Assembly: GCA_009701185.1 (NCBI GenBank)
Contig: WLKQ01000006.1
Location: forward strand, 1-38,966
Direction: 5' to 3'
Source of the DNA: Actinomycetota bacterium
GTDB lineage: Bacteria; Actinomycetota; Actinomycetes; Nanopelagicales; Nanopelagicaceae
DNA: 38,966 nt
Of this stretch, positions 28,022 through 36,575 are shown piece after piece. How positions within the stretch are numbered: position 1 is the stretch's first letter; every line of letters begins with the position of its first letter. The notes below the pieces were generated by a model, which worked only from the letters and a program-made list of their open reading frames with translations, did not search any database and was not told the DNA's origin. Position numbers and translations under genes: made by a program.

Positions 28022-28597
28022 CTAATTCTTGAAATCGGGGCTATCTATTTCCAGGGCGGCTAATGAGGCCCAACGGGCATCGATAGTCTCATGAGCGTGA
28101 TCTGCCGCAAGATCGGCCCACTTCCCGCCACATTCAGGGCATAGGCCCAAGCAATCAGGGGTGCACAGTGGATTAAAGGGAAGCTCTAGGACTATCGCAT
28201 CGCGAATGGGAATCTCTAAATCCATGATGTCACCATCCATCATGAGCTCTTCCTCCAGATCAAGATCATCCTCGTCACTAGATTTCTTAGCGCGGGTTAC
28301 CTTGGCGCTGTAGTTATAGAGCTCTTGAACCTTCTTATCTATCTCTACTACAACTGGGTCTAGGCAGCGCGTGCACTCACCTTTAGCGGTAGCAAAGATT
28401 TGGGCACTGAGCAGAATTCCTTCGGTGACCGATTCCAAGCGTGCATCAACTTCAATAACCTCTCCGGCTGGGACAAATATTAAAGGGACGCCAACATTTT
28501 CTGGAACTTCAATATCGAGCTCATACTCTTTCATTTCACCCGCACGTCTAGGTAGTTCAAACGTATTGAGAGTGAAAACTTCAGATGCGCGTGCCAT
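28022..28597 (-). CDS. DUF177/YceD family protein (23S rRNA accumulation factor)
   Basis: A 191-residue YceD-like protein. Four cysteines are arranged as CTRC near residue 77 and CTPDCLGLCPECGGKW near 145-160, probably a zinc site, and a long acidic loop (SSDEDDLDLEEELM) separates them. The family is required for normal 23S rRNA levels in E. coli and plants, and it is nearly always next to rpmF, as here. The gene precedes rpmF on the minus strand and is separated by 63 bp, with no terminator evident. Confidence 0.88.
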   Translation of the reverse strand: MARASEVFTLNTFELPRRAGEMKEYELDIEVPENVGVPLIFVPAGEVIEVDARLESVTEGILLSAQIFATAKGECTRCLDPVVVEIDKKVQELYNYSAKVTRAKKSSDEDDLDLEEELMMDGDIMDLEIPIRDAIVLELPFNPLCTPDCLGLCPECGGKWADLAADHAHETIDARWASLAALEIDSPDFKN

Positions 28598-28602
28598 GAG
28601 CC

Positions 28603-29085
28603 TTAGTCCGCATCTGAGAGTTGTGACAGAGCATCTTTATCGCCTGCACCAGCCAAGCGCTCGCGACCACGTGCAACAGCATCTTGAGTTTTATTGAGAA
28701 TAACTTCAAGTGTTGCAAGTCTTCCATCAATGTACTCTTCGACTTCTTGTTTCTCTTGCTCTGCGAGTTCACGTGCATCAACTAAAATTTTACGTGCTTC
28801 ATCACGTGCGATCTGAACAATTGACGTTTGCTCAACCATTCGCGCAACATCTTCGCGTGCCATAGAGACCATGGACTCAGCACTTACGCGACCTTCTTCA
28901 ATAAAGGCTTCACGTGCCGCAATAAGTTTTTGAGCCGACTCTAAATCTGCAGGCAATGCTTCACGCGCTTCATCGAGAAGCTCGAGCATCTCACCACGAT
29001 GAACGACGCAGCTGGCCGACAAAGGAACTCCACGGGCTTCTTCGACCATAGAAATTGCTGCCATCAATTTATCAACTGAATCCAT
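28603..29085 (-). CDS. DivIVA-like coiled-coil division protein, SepIVA homologue
   Basis: A 160-residue, largely helical and highly charged protein with heptad-like coiled coil from about residue 45 to 145 (ARKILVDARELAEQEKQEVEEY). The N terminus MDSVDKLMAAISMVEEARGVPLSASCVVHRGEMLELLDE matches the DivIVA-type/SepIVA family, found in mycobacteria beside the DUF177 and rnc genes. SepIVA regulates septation and envelope synthesis in mycobacteria. The mycobacterial protein is about 240 residues, so this one is shorter, with less C-terminal tail. An AGGGA tract sits about 8 nt before the ATG. Function by homology and synteny; confidence moderate. Confidence 0.68.
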   Translation of the reverse strand: MDSVDKLMAAISMVEEARGVPLSASCVVHRGEMLELLDEAREALPADLESAQKLIAAREAFIEEGRVSAESMVSMAREDVARMVEQTSIVQIARDEARKILVDARELAEQEKQEVEEYIDGRLATLEVILNKTQDAVARGRERLAGAGDKDALSQLSDAD

Positions 29086-29089
29086 GTGG

Positions 29090-29569
29090 CTACTTCCCTG
29101 CTACTCGAAGTTTTAGCGCTGCATTGACTGTAGGAGGCACCATTGTCGATACATCTCCCCCATAGTGCGCTAACTCTTTTACTAATGAAGATGATAAAAA
29201 TGAATGAGCCGGTGCTGTTGCCATCAACATAGTTTCAACCCCAGAAGCTTGTAAATTCAATTGAGCCATCTGAAGTTCATAATCGAAGTCAGTAACAGCT
29301 CGAAGACCTTTAACGATTGCATTAATAGAGTTGGTTTTGCAATAGTCAGCTAATAAACCGCTCCAAGAATCTACTTTTACGTTAGACAAGTGTGCAGTTG
29401 TCGCAGTAATCATTTCGATTCGCTCGGCGACAGTAAAGAGGCTGGATTTAGTGCGATTTTCAAGGACAGCCACAATGACTTCATCAAACTGGGCGCTTGC
29501 TCTTTTAATAATATCCAAGTGACCATATGTGATTGGATCAAAGGACCCTGGACAAACCGCACGCTTCAT
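29090..29569 (-). CDS. coaD: phosphopantetheine adenylyltransferase
   Basis: A 159-residue nucleotidyltransferase making dephospho-CoA from 4'-phosphopantetheine and ATP. The TxGH motif is T14-H17 in GSFDPITYGHLDI; the 3' half has the conserved ISS-like SFLSSSLVKELAHYGG. TAGCGT is 7 nt before the ATG and no Shine-Dalgarno is evident. It begins a unidirectional run with the SepIVA-like gene 4 bp behind it and follows rsmD closely, an order conserved in actinobacteria. Confidence 0.95.
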   Translation of the reverse strand: MKRAVCPGSFDPITYGHLDIIKRASAQFDEVIVAVLENRTKSSLFTVAERIEMITATTAHLSNVKVDSWSGLLADYCKTNSINAIVKGLRAVTDFDYELQMAQLNLQASGVETMLMATAPAHSFLSSSLVKELAHYGGDVSTMVPPTVNAALKLRVAGK

Positions 29570-29576
29570 GGCTCAA

Positions 29577-29582
29577 ACGCTA
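29577..29582 (-). promoter_or_regulatory. candidate -10 of a leaderless promoter (coaD)
   Basis: TAGCGT on the minus strand ends 7 nt before the coaD ATG, in the 29-bp rsmD-coaD gap. Confidence 0.4.
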
Positions 29583-29598
29583 GCAATAGATCCCGCAC

Positions 29599-30177
29599 TT
29601 ATCCATTCGCTGGCGCATAATTGCCATAAAAAATACTAGCCGCACCGTAGTTTCTCTCACGTGCGGGGCTAAATCCTTCGGGCCAGCTAAATTTTGGCCC
29701 CTTGGCAGTGCGCTCTACGGCAACGAAGCCATCCTCTTTGAGGAACTCCCCCAATAAAAGTTTTGACAAAATATCTTCAATCTCCGAATTCGTAAAATCA
29801 AATGGAGGATCAATATATACAAAGTGATACTTCTCTTTTGGAGGATCGCTGACAAATCTTTGTGCAGACATTGAATACAAGTGAAATTTTCCTACAGGTT
29901 TATTTTTCATTACTAGCCCATGATTAATTTCAATAGTCTTTTGAGCATCGGCATCTTTTTCAACTGTATGAACTACCGAAGCTCCGCGCGAGAGTGCTTC
30001 AAGACCAATCGCACCTGAGCCACCAAAGAGATCTAAAATGTGTAGCCCAAGAAAATCACCGAACTCTGATGTCAATGAGGAAAATAATCCTTCTCTGGCC
30101 CGATCAGAAGTGGGACGCGTAGCTCCGGCTACTGTTCCCAAAGTTCGACCCTTTGCTACTCCTGCAATGATTCTCAA
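29599..30177 (-). CDS. rsmD: 16S rRNA (guanine(966)-N2)-methyltransferase RsmD
   Basis: A 192-residue SAM-dependent methyltransferase. It has MRIIAGVAKGRTL at the N terminus, the SAM-binding motif DLFGGSGAIGLEALSRGA, and the catalytic YIDPPFDF (DPPF) motif of N2-guanine methyltransferases. The start is 3 bp after the recG stop, with AAGGG in the recG end. recG-rsmD-coaD is a conserved gene order. Confidence 0.93.
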   Translation of the reverse strand: MRIIAGVAKGRTLGTVAGATRPTSDRAREGLFSSLTSEFGDFLGLHILDLFGGSGAIGLEALSRGASVVHTVEKDADAQKTIEINHGLVMKNKPVGKFHLYSMSAQRFVSDPPKEKYHFVYIDPPFDFTNSEIEDILSKLLLGEFLKEDGFVAVERTAKGPKFSWPEGFSPARERNYGAASIFYGNYAPANG

Positions 30178-30180
30178 TGC

Positions 30181-32352
30181 TTAACCCTTGTCTAAATAGT
30201 CGGTTGCTGCATCCTTTGCTAGCTGCGCGATCTCGCGCGCAAGCCCAGGATAACTTGATAAATCTGGTGAGGCGGCAATTATGCCTTCAGCATCGGCTCG
30301 TGCGCGCTCAATTAACTCCTCATCACGTAACACTCGCAAAAGGCGTAAGTGTGAGCGAGTTCCAGATTGGCTAGCGCCTAATACATCTCCTTCGCGTCTT
30401 TGTTCTAAGTCGATACGAGAGAGTTCAAAACCATCAAGAGAGCCGGCTACAGCATCTAGTCTGATGCGAGCCGGACTATCCGCTGGTGAATTTGTAACTA
30501 GCAGGCATAAACCTGGTGCGCTTCCACGTCCCACTCGGCCACGAAGTTGATGCAATTGAGAGACACCGAAACGGTCTGCATCCAAAATCACCATCACTGT
30601 TGCATTTGCGACATCGACGCCGACTTCAATGACAGTGGTTGAGACTAAAACATCAATCTCGCCCGCAGCAAAGGCGCGCATCGTTGCATCCTTTACGTCA
30701 GCGCTTTGCCGGCCATGTAAATCTGCCACCCGTAATCCAGCTAATGCATCCCCCGCAAGGCGTGGTGCCAGCTCTTCTACCGAAGTGATGTCATTAGTTT
30801 CTTGGCCAAAGAGGAAGTCAATATCTGAATTTTCATCCCCTGATGCGCTAATCCGCGGTGCGACAACATATGCCTGGTGTCCCTGTGCAACTTCTTCCCT
30901 AATTCTCTCCCATGCCCGGTCTAGGAAGGCGGGCTTTTCTAGGACCGAAATAACGTGTGTGGTTATAGGTGATCGTCCTAACGGTAATTCTCTAAGAGTG
31001 GAAACATCTAAATCACCAAACACCGTCATTGCAACTGTTCGTGGAATTGGTGTTGCTGTCATGACAAGTAAATGTGGAGGTTTGAGCGCTTTTTCCTTCA
31101 GCGCATCGCGTTGTTCTACACCGAATCTATGCTGCTCATCTACAACGATCAGCCCTAAATCTGCAAACTCAATTTTTTCACCAAGTAGAGCATGCGTACC
31201 GATAATAATTCCAGCTTCACCAGTTGCAGCTAATGAAAGTGCGGCCTTACGTGCAGCCGTATTCTGTGAACCCGTGATTAAAGTTACTTGCGTTGCATCA
31301 CGTGGACTATCCAACATTCCTGCGTGCCCAAGCGGGCCAAGTAATTTCTCAAATGTTCGTAAGTGTTGAGCGGCAAGCACTTCAGTCGGAGCTAAAAGTG
31401 CAGCTTGGCCACCGCTATCAACAACAGCTAACATCGCACGTAAAGCAACAACTGTCTTTCCGGAACCTACCTCGCCTTGCAAAAGCCGATGCATAGGATG
31501 TGATTGCGCTAAATCACTTTCAATTTCTTGAGTAACACTTAACTGTCCTCCAGTTAATTCAAATGGTAAGGCGGCGTCAAAGGCTTCAAGAATTCCGCCT
31601 TTCTTAGCTTTACGAGATACAGAGTGCAATTTCCTGAGCTGAGCTTTTCGCAGTACTAACATCAATTGAAGTAAGAACGCTTCATCAAATGTCAGGCGTT
31701 CGCGCGCAGCCTCTGCGTGATCTAAATCGGCAGGTGAATGTAACTGAACTAGGGCTTGTTGCAGTGTTGGAAAGTTATGCGCATTTCGCACTTCATCGGG
31801 AAGATAATCTTCCAGATCATCAAGTGAGGCAACGGCCATATCCATGCACTGAGAAATCTTCCATGATGGAAGCTTTGACGTTGCGGCATAAACCGGTAAG
31901 TACTTACCGGCGAAATTATCGACAGCATTATCTACATCTGATCCATCGACAATCATTTGATAGTCAGGGTGCGTGAGTTGCTTCTTCTTATTAAAAACGC
32001 CAACTTTTCCCGCGAATAAACCTTGCGCGCCAACTTTCAACTCTTTTTCACGCCAGGGTTGATTAAAGAATGTGAGTGATAATTTGTCGCTACCGTCGGT
32101 CACGATTACTTCCAGAATGCCTCCCTTACGGCCACGTATGTGACGAGTCGTGGATGCAGAAACTTCAGCCAGGATTGTTACTTCATCGCCCTCTTTAAGC
32201 TCGGCAATATCTGAGAGTTCACCGCGCACCATGTACCGCCGTGGATAGTGGCGCAGTAAATCCCCGACCGTCTTGATTGCAAAGGCGTCATAGAGAACTT
32301 TGGCCGTCCGGTCTCCGACCACATCTACGAGCCTGCTGTCGAGGTTACCCAT
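30181..32352 (-). CDS. recG: ATP-dependent DNA helicase RecG
   Basis: A 723-residue branch-migration helicase for stalled forks. The N-terminal wedge/OB region (about 50-150) has MVRGELSDIAELKEGDEVTI; helicase motifs are GEVGSGKT (293-300), DEQHRFG, TATPIPRT, and the C-terminal TRG-like segment RGRVGRG. I chose ATG 32352 (MGNLDSRLVDVVG) because family members begin this way; an in-frame ATG at 32391 would add 13 unconserved residues and abut a palindrome. A GAGAG tract lies 9 nt before the chosen start. Divergent from rpmB. Confidence 0.95.
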   Translation of the reverse strand: MGNLDSRLVDVVGDRTAKVLYDAFAIKTVGDLLRHYPRRYMVRGELSDIAELKEGDEVTILAEVSASTTRHIRGRKGGILEVIVTDGSDKLSLTFFNQPWREKELKVGAQGLFAGKVGVFNKKKQLTHPDYQMIVDGSDVDNAVDNFAGKYLPVYAATSKLPSWKISQCMDMAVASLDDLEDYLPDEVRNAHNFPTLQQALVQLHSPADLDHAEAARERLTFDEAFLLQLMLVLRKAQLRKLHSVSRKAKKGGILEAFDAALPFELTGGQLSVTQEIESDLAQSHPMHRLLQGEVGSGKTVVALRAMLAVVDSGGQAALLAPTEVLAAQHLRTFEKLLGPLGHAGMLDSPRDATQVTLITGSQNTAARKAALSLAATGEAGIIIGTHALLGEKIEFADLGLIVVDEQHRFGVEQRDALKEKALKPPHLLVMTATPIPRTVAMTVFGDLDVSTLRELPLGRSPITTHVISVLEKPAFLDRAWERIREEVAQGHQAYVVAPRISASGDENSDIDFLFGQETNDITSVEELAPRLAGDALAGLRVADLHGRQSADVKDATMRAFAAGEIDVLVSTTVIEVGVDVANATVMVILDADRFGVSQLHQLRGRVGRGSAPGLCLLVTNSPADSPARIRLDAVAGSLDGFELSRIDLEQRREGDVLGASQSGTRSHLRLLRVLRDEELIERARADAEGIIAASPDLSSYPGLAREIAQLAKDAATDYLDKG

Positions 32353-32392
32353 ACGGTGATTCTCTCGCGCCAAGGCGCAGTCAGCGCTCATG

Positions 32393-32422
32393 CCACGCGT
32401 GGATTGGCGTAGCCATGGCTAC
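32393..32422. promoter_or_regulatory. twin palindromes between recG and rpmB
   Basis: CCACGCGTGG (32393-32402) and GTAGCCATGGCTAC (32409-32422, 14 bp perfect) lie in the divergent gap, centres 18 bp apart. They may be operator sites for rpmB or recG; no matching regulator is recognised. Confidence 0.3.
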
Positions 32423-32491
32423 TCGCGATACCCTTGCGCCTTGTCCGTTTGGGACTGAGCACCAATACCGAGATATAAAAGGAGTACCGTC

Positions 32492-32677
32492 GTGGCAGCA
32501 ACATGCGATATCTGTGGCAAAGGCCCAAGCTTTGGCAACAACGTTTCACACTCACAGGTCAAGACTCGTCGTCGTTGGAATCCAAATATCCAGCGCGTAC
32601 GCACGTTGATTGGTGGAACTCCAAAGCGTCAAAACGTATGTACTTCATGCCTTAAGGCAGGCAAAGTCACTCGCTAA
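32492..32677 (+). CDS. rpmB: 50S ribosomal protein L28
   Basis: A 61-residue L28. The sequence AATCDICGKGPSFGNNVSHS and RRWNPNIQRV are the hallmark parts, and cysteines C5, C8, C50 and C53 form a zinc-binding (C+) protein. The start is GTG at 32492 with AAGGAG 7 nt upstream. It is divergent from recG and is followed by a terminator that lies inside thiL. Confidence 0.96.
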   Translation: MAATCDICGKGPSFGNNVSHSQVKTRRRWNPNIQRVRTLIGGTPKRQNVCTSCLKAGKVTR

Positions 32678-32687
32678 TTTTTTTTAC

Positions 32688-33608
32688 TTAATTGAAATGG
32701 CGCCAGGTATCTGGCGCTTTTTTCATTTCTAAACCTGCGACACCCTTTCCGTCAGTTACCGTGCCAACGTGAAGACCTGGCAAGTCTTTACCAGTTGCAA
32801 GAAAAACATGATCTTCTCCCCCAGCAAAAATCCACTGCCAGACATCCACCGAGTGCTTGTCGGCTAACTCTTTCAGCGCTACATACTCTGGGTGATGCGT
32901 GAATAACTGCGCATCAAATTCAAATCGAACTCCCGATGCCTGCGCCATTTGTTCTGATTGAATAATAAGTGCATCACTAATATCGCACATCGCTGTTGCA
33001 CCAGAGCTTGCCAACAACGCTCCAGCGGAGTAGTCCACACTTGGTGCGCAAAACTGATCGATTGCATAGCCTTCAAGGTCATCGAAATTCTCGTTGCTAA
33101 TAAGTGCCAGGCCAGCAGCCGACCACCCTGGAAGTGCTGAGAGGTAGATTGCCTCCCCAATTCCGGCGCCAGAGCGAGTGATGTGTCTTTCAACTGCGCC
33201 AACTGCAGTCATAGCGATTACTTTTGTAGCGCCTTGCGTTAAATCTCCACCTACTACCGAGGCTCCACAACTCCGCGCTTCATGTGCAATGCCCTGGGCA
33301 AGTTCACGAATCCACTCCATACTTTCATCGCCCGACAGAGTCATCGCTACTACTAAGTATTGTGGAATGGCTCCCATTGCATAGATGTCAGCTAAATTCG
33401 CTGCTGTAATCTTTCGTCCAATATCAAAAGCACTCGACCACGCAGTATTGAAATGAGTCCCTTCCACAGCCATATCTGTCGTAATCACTGAACGCGGCTG
33501 CGTTGAAACAACGGCAGCGTCATCACCGATACCAACAATGAGGCCAGGATCGTCTGTGGCAAAGATTTCTGCCAGCATCCCAATCACCTGCGACTCCTCA
33601 AAGGCCAT
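32688..33608 (-). CDS. thiL: thiamine-monophosphate kinase
   Basis: A 306-residue PurM/ThiL-fold kinase phosphorylating ThMP to ThDP. The N-terminal GIGDDAAVV and ITTDMAVEGTHF carry Mg/ATP ligands, and the VGGDLTQG and GGEDHVFLA segments complete the site. ATG 33608 with AAGG 7 nt upstream is preferred over TTG at 33614. The last 10 codons overlap the rpmB terminator, so the 3' ends are packed together. Divergent from the Lrp/AsnC-domain gene. A thiL-Lrp/AsnC-ddl-gpsA neighbourhood is common in actinobacteria. Confidence 0.93.
   Translation of the reverse strand: MAFEESQVIGMLAEIFATDDPGLIVGIGDDAAVVSTQPRSVITTDMAVEGTHFNTAWSSAFDIGRKITAANLADIYAMGAIPQYLVVAMTLSGDESMEWIRELAQGIAHEARSCGASVVGGDLTQGATKVIAMTAVGAVERHITRSGAGIGEAIYLSALPGWSAAGLALISNENFDDLEGYAIDQFCAPSVDYSAGALLASSGATAMCDISDALIIQSEQMAQASGVRFEFDAQLFTHHPEYVALKELADKHSVDVWQWIFAGGEDHVFLATGKDLPGLHVGTVTDGKGVAGLEMKKAPDTWRHFN
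32700..32723 (+). terminator. intrinsic terminator of rpmB inside the thiL 3' end
   Basis: GCGCCAG (32700-32706), loop GTAT, CTGGCGC (32711-32717), followed by six T. The stem lies in the convergent thiL coding sequence. An extra T run precedes it at 32679-32685. Confidence 0.9.
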
Positions 33609-33683
33609 AAACAAACCTTAATCCACTAGCGAGGTATGGCCTATCTGAAGTAGCCTGTTGCCACTAACAAAAAGGAGTCAACG

Positions 33684-33917
33684 ATGTCAGTACAGGCCTA
33701 CATTTTAATTCAGACTGAGGTTGGTAAAGCTAGCTCAGTTGCTAAGGCTGTTTCATCGATTGCAGGTGTCACGTTGGCTGAGGGCGTAACTGGTCCTTAC
33801 GATGTGATCATGCGTGCTGAAGCTCCAAGCATGGAAGAGTTTGGCCGCGTCATTTTATCTAAGGTGCAAACTGTTGCAGGAATTACTAGAACACTAACCT
33901 GCCCCGTTACCTATTAA
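33684..33917 (+). CDS. stand-alone Lrp/AsnC ligand-binding (RAM) domain protein
   Basis: A 77-residue protein that is only the alpha/beta RAM domain of Lrp/AsnC regulators (AYILIQTEVGKA, VTGPYDVIMRAEA, VAGITRTLTCPV). The helix-turn-helix is missing and its start at 33684 is supported by AAAAAGGAG 6 nt upstream, so it is not a truncated ORF. These single-domain proteins dimerise into a ligand-binding pore and may bind an amino acid and tune a full-length partner. It lies 15 bp upstream of an amidohydrolase and divergent from thiL. Confidence 0.85.
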   Translation: MSVQAYILIQTEVGKASSVAKAVSSIAGVTLAEGVTGPYDVIMRAEAPSMEEFGRVILSKVQTVAGITRTLTCPVTY

Positions 33918-33932
33918 TCTTTCTCTCTATAA

Positions 33933-35522
33933 GTGCGGACGCTTTTTCATAATGCCCGATTTTGGTCGGGCACAGAAGAGTTAGTTGAATCGATTCTCGT
34001 CGAGAATGACAGAATCGTTGATATAAATTCCACAGAGCTAAATTCTGATACAAGCGTTGATTTAGGCGGGGCATTTGTTATGCCGGCATTTATCGATGGA
34101 CATGCACACCCGATTTTTGGTGGACGCGAGGCTGCCGGACCAAAAATTAATGGTTTGAACTCGGTGGAAGAAATTATCGCTGAAGTTGCCAGGTATGCAC
34201 ATGAGAACAAGGAAGAGCCTTGGATTATTGGTGGCGCGTATGAGGCTGCAATTATTGAAGCGGGTGATTTTGATGCCCACTGGTTAGATGAAGCAGTAGA
34301 TGATCGCCCAGTCGTTTTACATGCTGTCGATCATCACACAATCTGGGTTAATACCCGTGCACTTGAATTAGCCGGTCTGAATGAAAATACAGTTGATCCA
34401 GTTGGTGGATCTCTCTCACGCCGCGAAAATGGACAACCGAAAGGCACGCTGAGAGAACCAAGTGCTATGGCTTTAATTTTAGAATTAGCTCCACCAGCAA
34501 CAATCGATAGTGATATTGCAGCAATCAAGCGTGCATGCGACTCTTATCTAAGCGTTGGTGTTACTGCCGCTACAGATGCTTGGGTAGAAAAAGATATGGC
34601 ACGCGCATATATGCAAGCGGCACGCACCGGTGATTTAAGTATCAGCATGAATCTCGCATTTCTTGCGACCCCATTAACGTGGAAAGAGCATCTCGAAGAG
34701 TTCAAGCAGCTGCGTGCAGAGTGCAAGAATCTCTCCAATCCCGATTTAATTATGGCCAACACCATTAAATTCTTAGGCGATGGTGCACTTTCTGCTGGTA
34801 CTGCAGCTCTCGTAGAACCGTACGAAGATGCTCCGGAATCCAGTGGAATTATGATCTGGAAAACATCCACTCTCATCGAGGCGATTAAGGCTTTCGATCT
34901 GCAAAAGTTTCAAGTTCATATCCACGCAATCGGAGATGCTGCAGTTAAGCAGGCATTTGAAGCCATAGAAGTAATGATTCATGAGAATCCATTGTGGGAT
35001 CGCCGTCCAGTCATTGCACATTCGCAGTTAATTTGTGATGAAGATTTACATCGTTTTAAAGAGCTCGGGGTTATCGCCAATATCCAGCCACTCTGGTGCT
35101 ATTTAGATCCCATGAATAAGGATTTAATTCTTCCCAGGATTGGGCAAATCCGAAATAATCTTCAATATCGACTACGGACATTAATTGATCATGGCGCGAC
35201 AATAGCCTTTGGAAGTGATTGGCCAGTGACCAGCAATGTTCCGCTTTTGGGTCTGGCTGTACCTATTCATCGCTCAAACCCACTTGATCCCAGTACTAGT
35301 AGTTGGGAAATTTCAGAAGCGCTGCTGATGCAAGAAGCTCTTACCTTTTATACAAGAAATGCCGCATATCAAATGTTTAGAGGGGATGAGCGCGGAACTT
35401 TAGAGGTGGGAAAGAAAGCCGACTTCCTTGTTCTTGCCTCAAATCCGTTCCTGACTGATCCGCATGATGTCAGTAAAATCAAGATTAATGCGGTGTATCA
35501 AAATGGACGAGTTCATTTATAA
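33933..35522 (+). CDS. YtcJ-like amidohydrolase family protein
   Basis: A 529-residue amidohydrolase-superfamily enzyme (Amidohydro_3/YtcJ). Beta-barrel metal motif DGHAHPIF begins around residue 55, with further metal ligands expected in the HIHAIGD, IAHSQLI and GSDWPV segments. The substrate is unknown; characterised relatives hydrolyse cyclic amides or N-acyl compounds. The start is GTG at 33933 with no clear Shine-Dalgarno, so coupling to the RAM-domain gene 15 bp upstream is likely. It ends 3 bp from ddl on the other strand. Confidence 0.83.
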   Translation: MRTLFHNARFWSGTEELVESILVENDRIVDINSTELNSDTSVDLGGAFVMPAFIDGHAHPIFGGREAAGPKINGLNSVEEIIAEVARYAHENKEEPWIIGGAYEAAIIEAGDFDAHWLDEAVDDRPVVLHAVDHHTIWVNTRALELAGLNENTVDPVGGSLSRRENGQPKGTLREPSAMALILELAPPATIDSDIAAIKRACDSYLSVGVTAATDAWVEKDMARAYMQAARTGDLSISMNLAFLATPLTWKEHLEEFKQLRAECKNLSNPDLIMANTIKFLGDGALSAGTAALVEPYEDAPESSGIMIWKTSTLIEAIKAFDLQKFQVHIHAIGDAAVKQAFEAIEVMIHENPLWDRRPVIAHSQLICDEDLHRFKELGVIANIQPLWCYLDPMNKDLILPRIGQIRNNLQYRLRTLIDHGATIAFGSDWPVTSNVPLLGLAVPIHRSNPLDPSTSSWEISEALLMQEALTFYTRNAAYQMFRGDERGTLEVGKKADFLVLASNPFLTDPHDVSKIKINAVYQNGRVHL

Positions 35523-35525
35523 AAA

Positions 35526-36575
35526 CTAATTACCAAGAACGCCATTTCTACGTTGTATTGCAGTGTCAATTAATGCACTGATTAAAGATGTGTAATCGAC
35601 TCCGGTTGCTGCCATTAATTTTGGATACATAGAAGTACGAGTGAATCCAGGCATCGTGTTAATCTCATTAATAACTACGTCGCCCTTATCGGTGTAAAAG
35701 AAATCCACTCGAGCTAATCCACTGCAACCCAAGGCTTTAAATGCCTGCACTGCCTTTGTGCGTATTTCATCGCTCGCGGCCGCTGGAATATTAGCTGGTA
35801 AATTTACAGTTGTTGCATCATCTAAATATTTAGCTTCAAAGTCATAGAATTCAAATTTGCTGTCAATAACAATCTCTCCAACGAGCGATGCTTCAACTAT
35901 GCCATTTCGTTCAAGAACTGCACACTCGATTTCGCGTCCAGTCACAGCATTTTCAATCATAACTTTCTGGTCATAAGAAAATGCATCGTTAAGAGCGTCA
36001 GGTAAAGCGTCAGCACTCTTGACTTTATGAGTACCTCTGCTAGATCCACCGCGGGCTGGTTTAACAAAAACGGGATAATCAATTTTTTCTATTCTGCTCT
36101 TCCAATCATCGCGGGTAACAACTATTCCTTGTGCTACCGCCATTCCAGCACCGGCAAAGATAATCTTTGAAAAAGCCTTATCCATGGCGGCACCCGAAGA
36201 CATGACACCACTTCCAACATAGGCGATATCTGCAGTCTCTAGAAAACCTTGAATAGTTCCATCTTCGCCAAAGGGGCCATGCAGAACTGGAAATACGACA
36301 TCTATTGAAAGAGGTTTTCCACCTAGTGAAAATCCATGCACATCAGCAACAAGTGGCTGGGCATTCTCATCAACAGTTGGCATCACGCCATTAACAATCT
36401 CCAGTGGATAGTCCAACGGTAAGTGAACCCAATCCCCTGCCTTAGTAATTCCAATCAGTACTGCATCAAATTTAGTTGTATCGAGTCCGGCTAAAACGCC
36501 ACTAGCTGATAAACATGAAATCTCATGTTCACTACTGCGCCCTCCGCAGATGATGGCAACGGTTTTTTTAGTCAT
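35526..36575 (-). CDS. ddl: D-alanine--D-alanine ligase
   Basis: A 349-residue ATP-grasp ligase for the peptidoglycan D-Ala-D-Ala terminus. The N-terminal GGRSSEHEIS (11-20), the ATP-grasp loop ARGGSSRGTHK and the C-terminal metal-site NEINTMPGFTRTSMYP are present. The ATGA overlap with gpsA marks the plsC-gpsA-ddl operon. The loop has Arg-Gly-Thr where many Ddl have Val-Gly-Val/Ile, a conservative local difference. Confidence 0.96.
   Translation of the reverse strand: MTKKTVAIICGGRSSEHEISCLSASGVLAGLDTTKFDAVLIGITKAGDWVHLPLDYPLEIVNGVMPTVDENAQPLVADVHGFSLGGKPLSIDVVFPVLHGPFGEDGTIQGFLETADIAYVGSGVMSSGAAMDKAFSKIIFAGAGMAVAQGIVVTRDDWKSRIEKIDYPVFVKPARGGSSRGTHKVKSADALPDALNDAFSYDQKVMIENAVTGREIECAVLERNGIVEASLVGEIVIDSKFEFYDFEAKYLDDATTVNLPANIPAAASDEIRTKAVQAFKALGCSGLARVDFFYTDKGDVVINEINTMPGFTRTSMYPKLMAATGVDYTSLISALIDTAIQRRNGVLGN

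Noticed and set aside
27837-28025. Plus-strand frame across the DUF177-rpmF gap
   Set aside because: It overlays the real rpmF on the other strand, which has zinc cysteines and a Shine-Dalgarno.
30629-31369. 246-codon plus-strand frame over recG
   Set aside because: It mirrors codon bias of the helicase region; composition is Ser/Thr-rich and no domain is recognisable.
32277-32609. Plus-strand frame spanning the recG start and rpmB
   Set aside because: It runs out of frame over L28, and no family is recognised.
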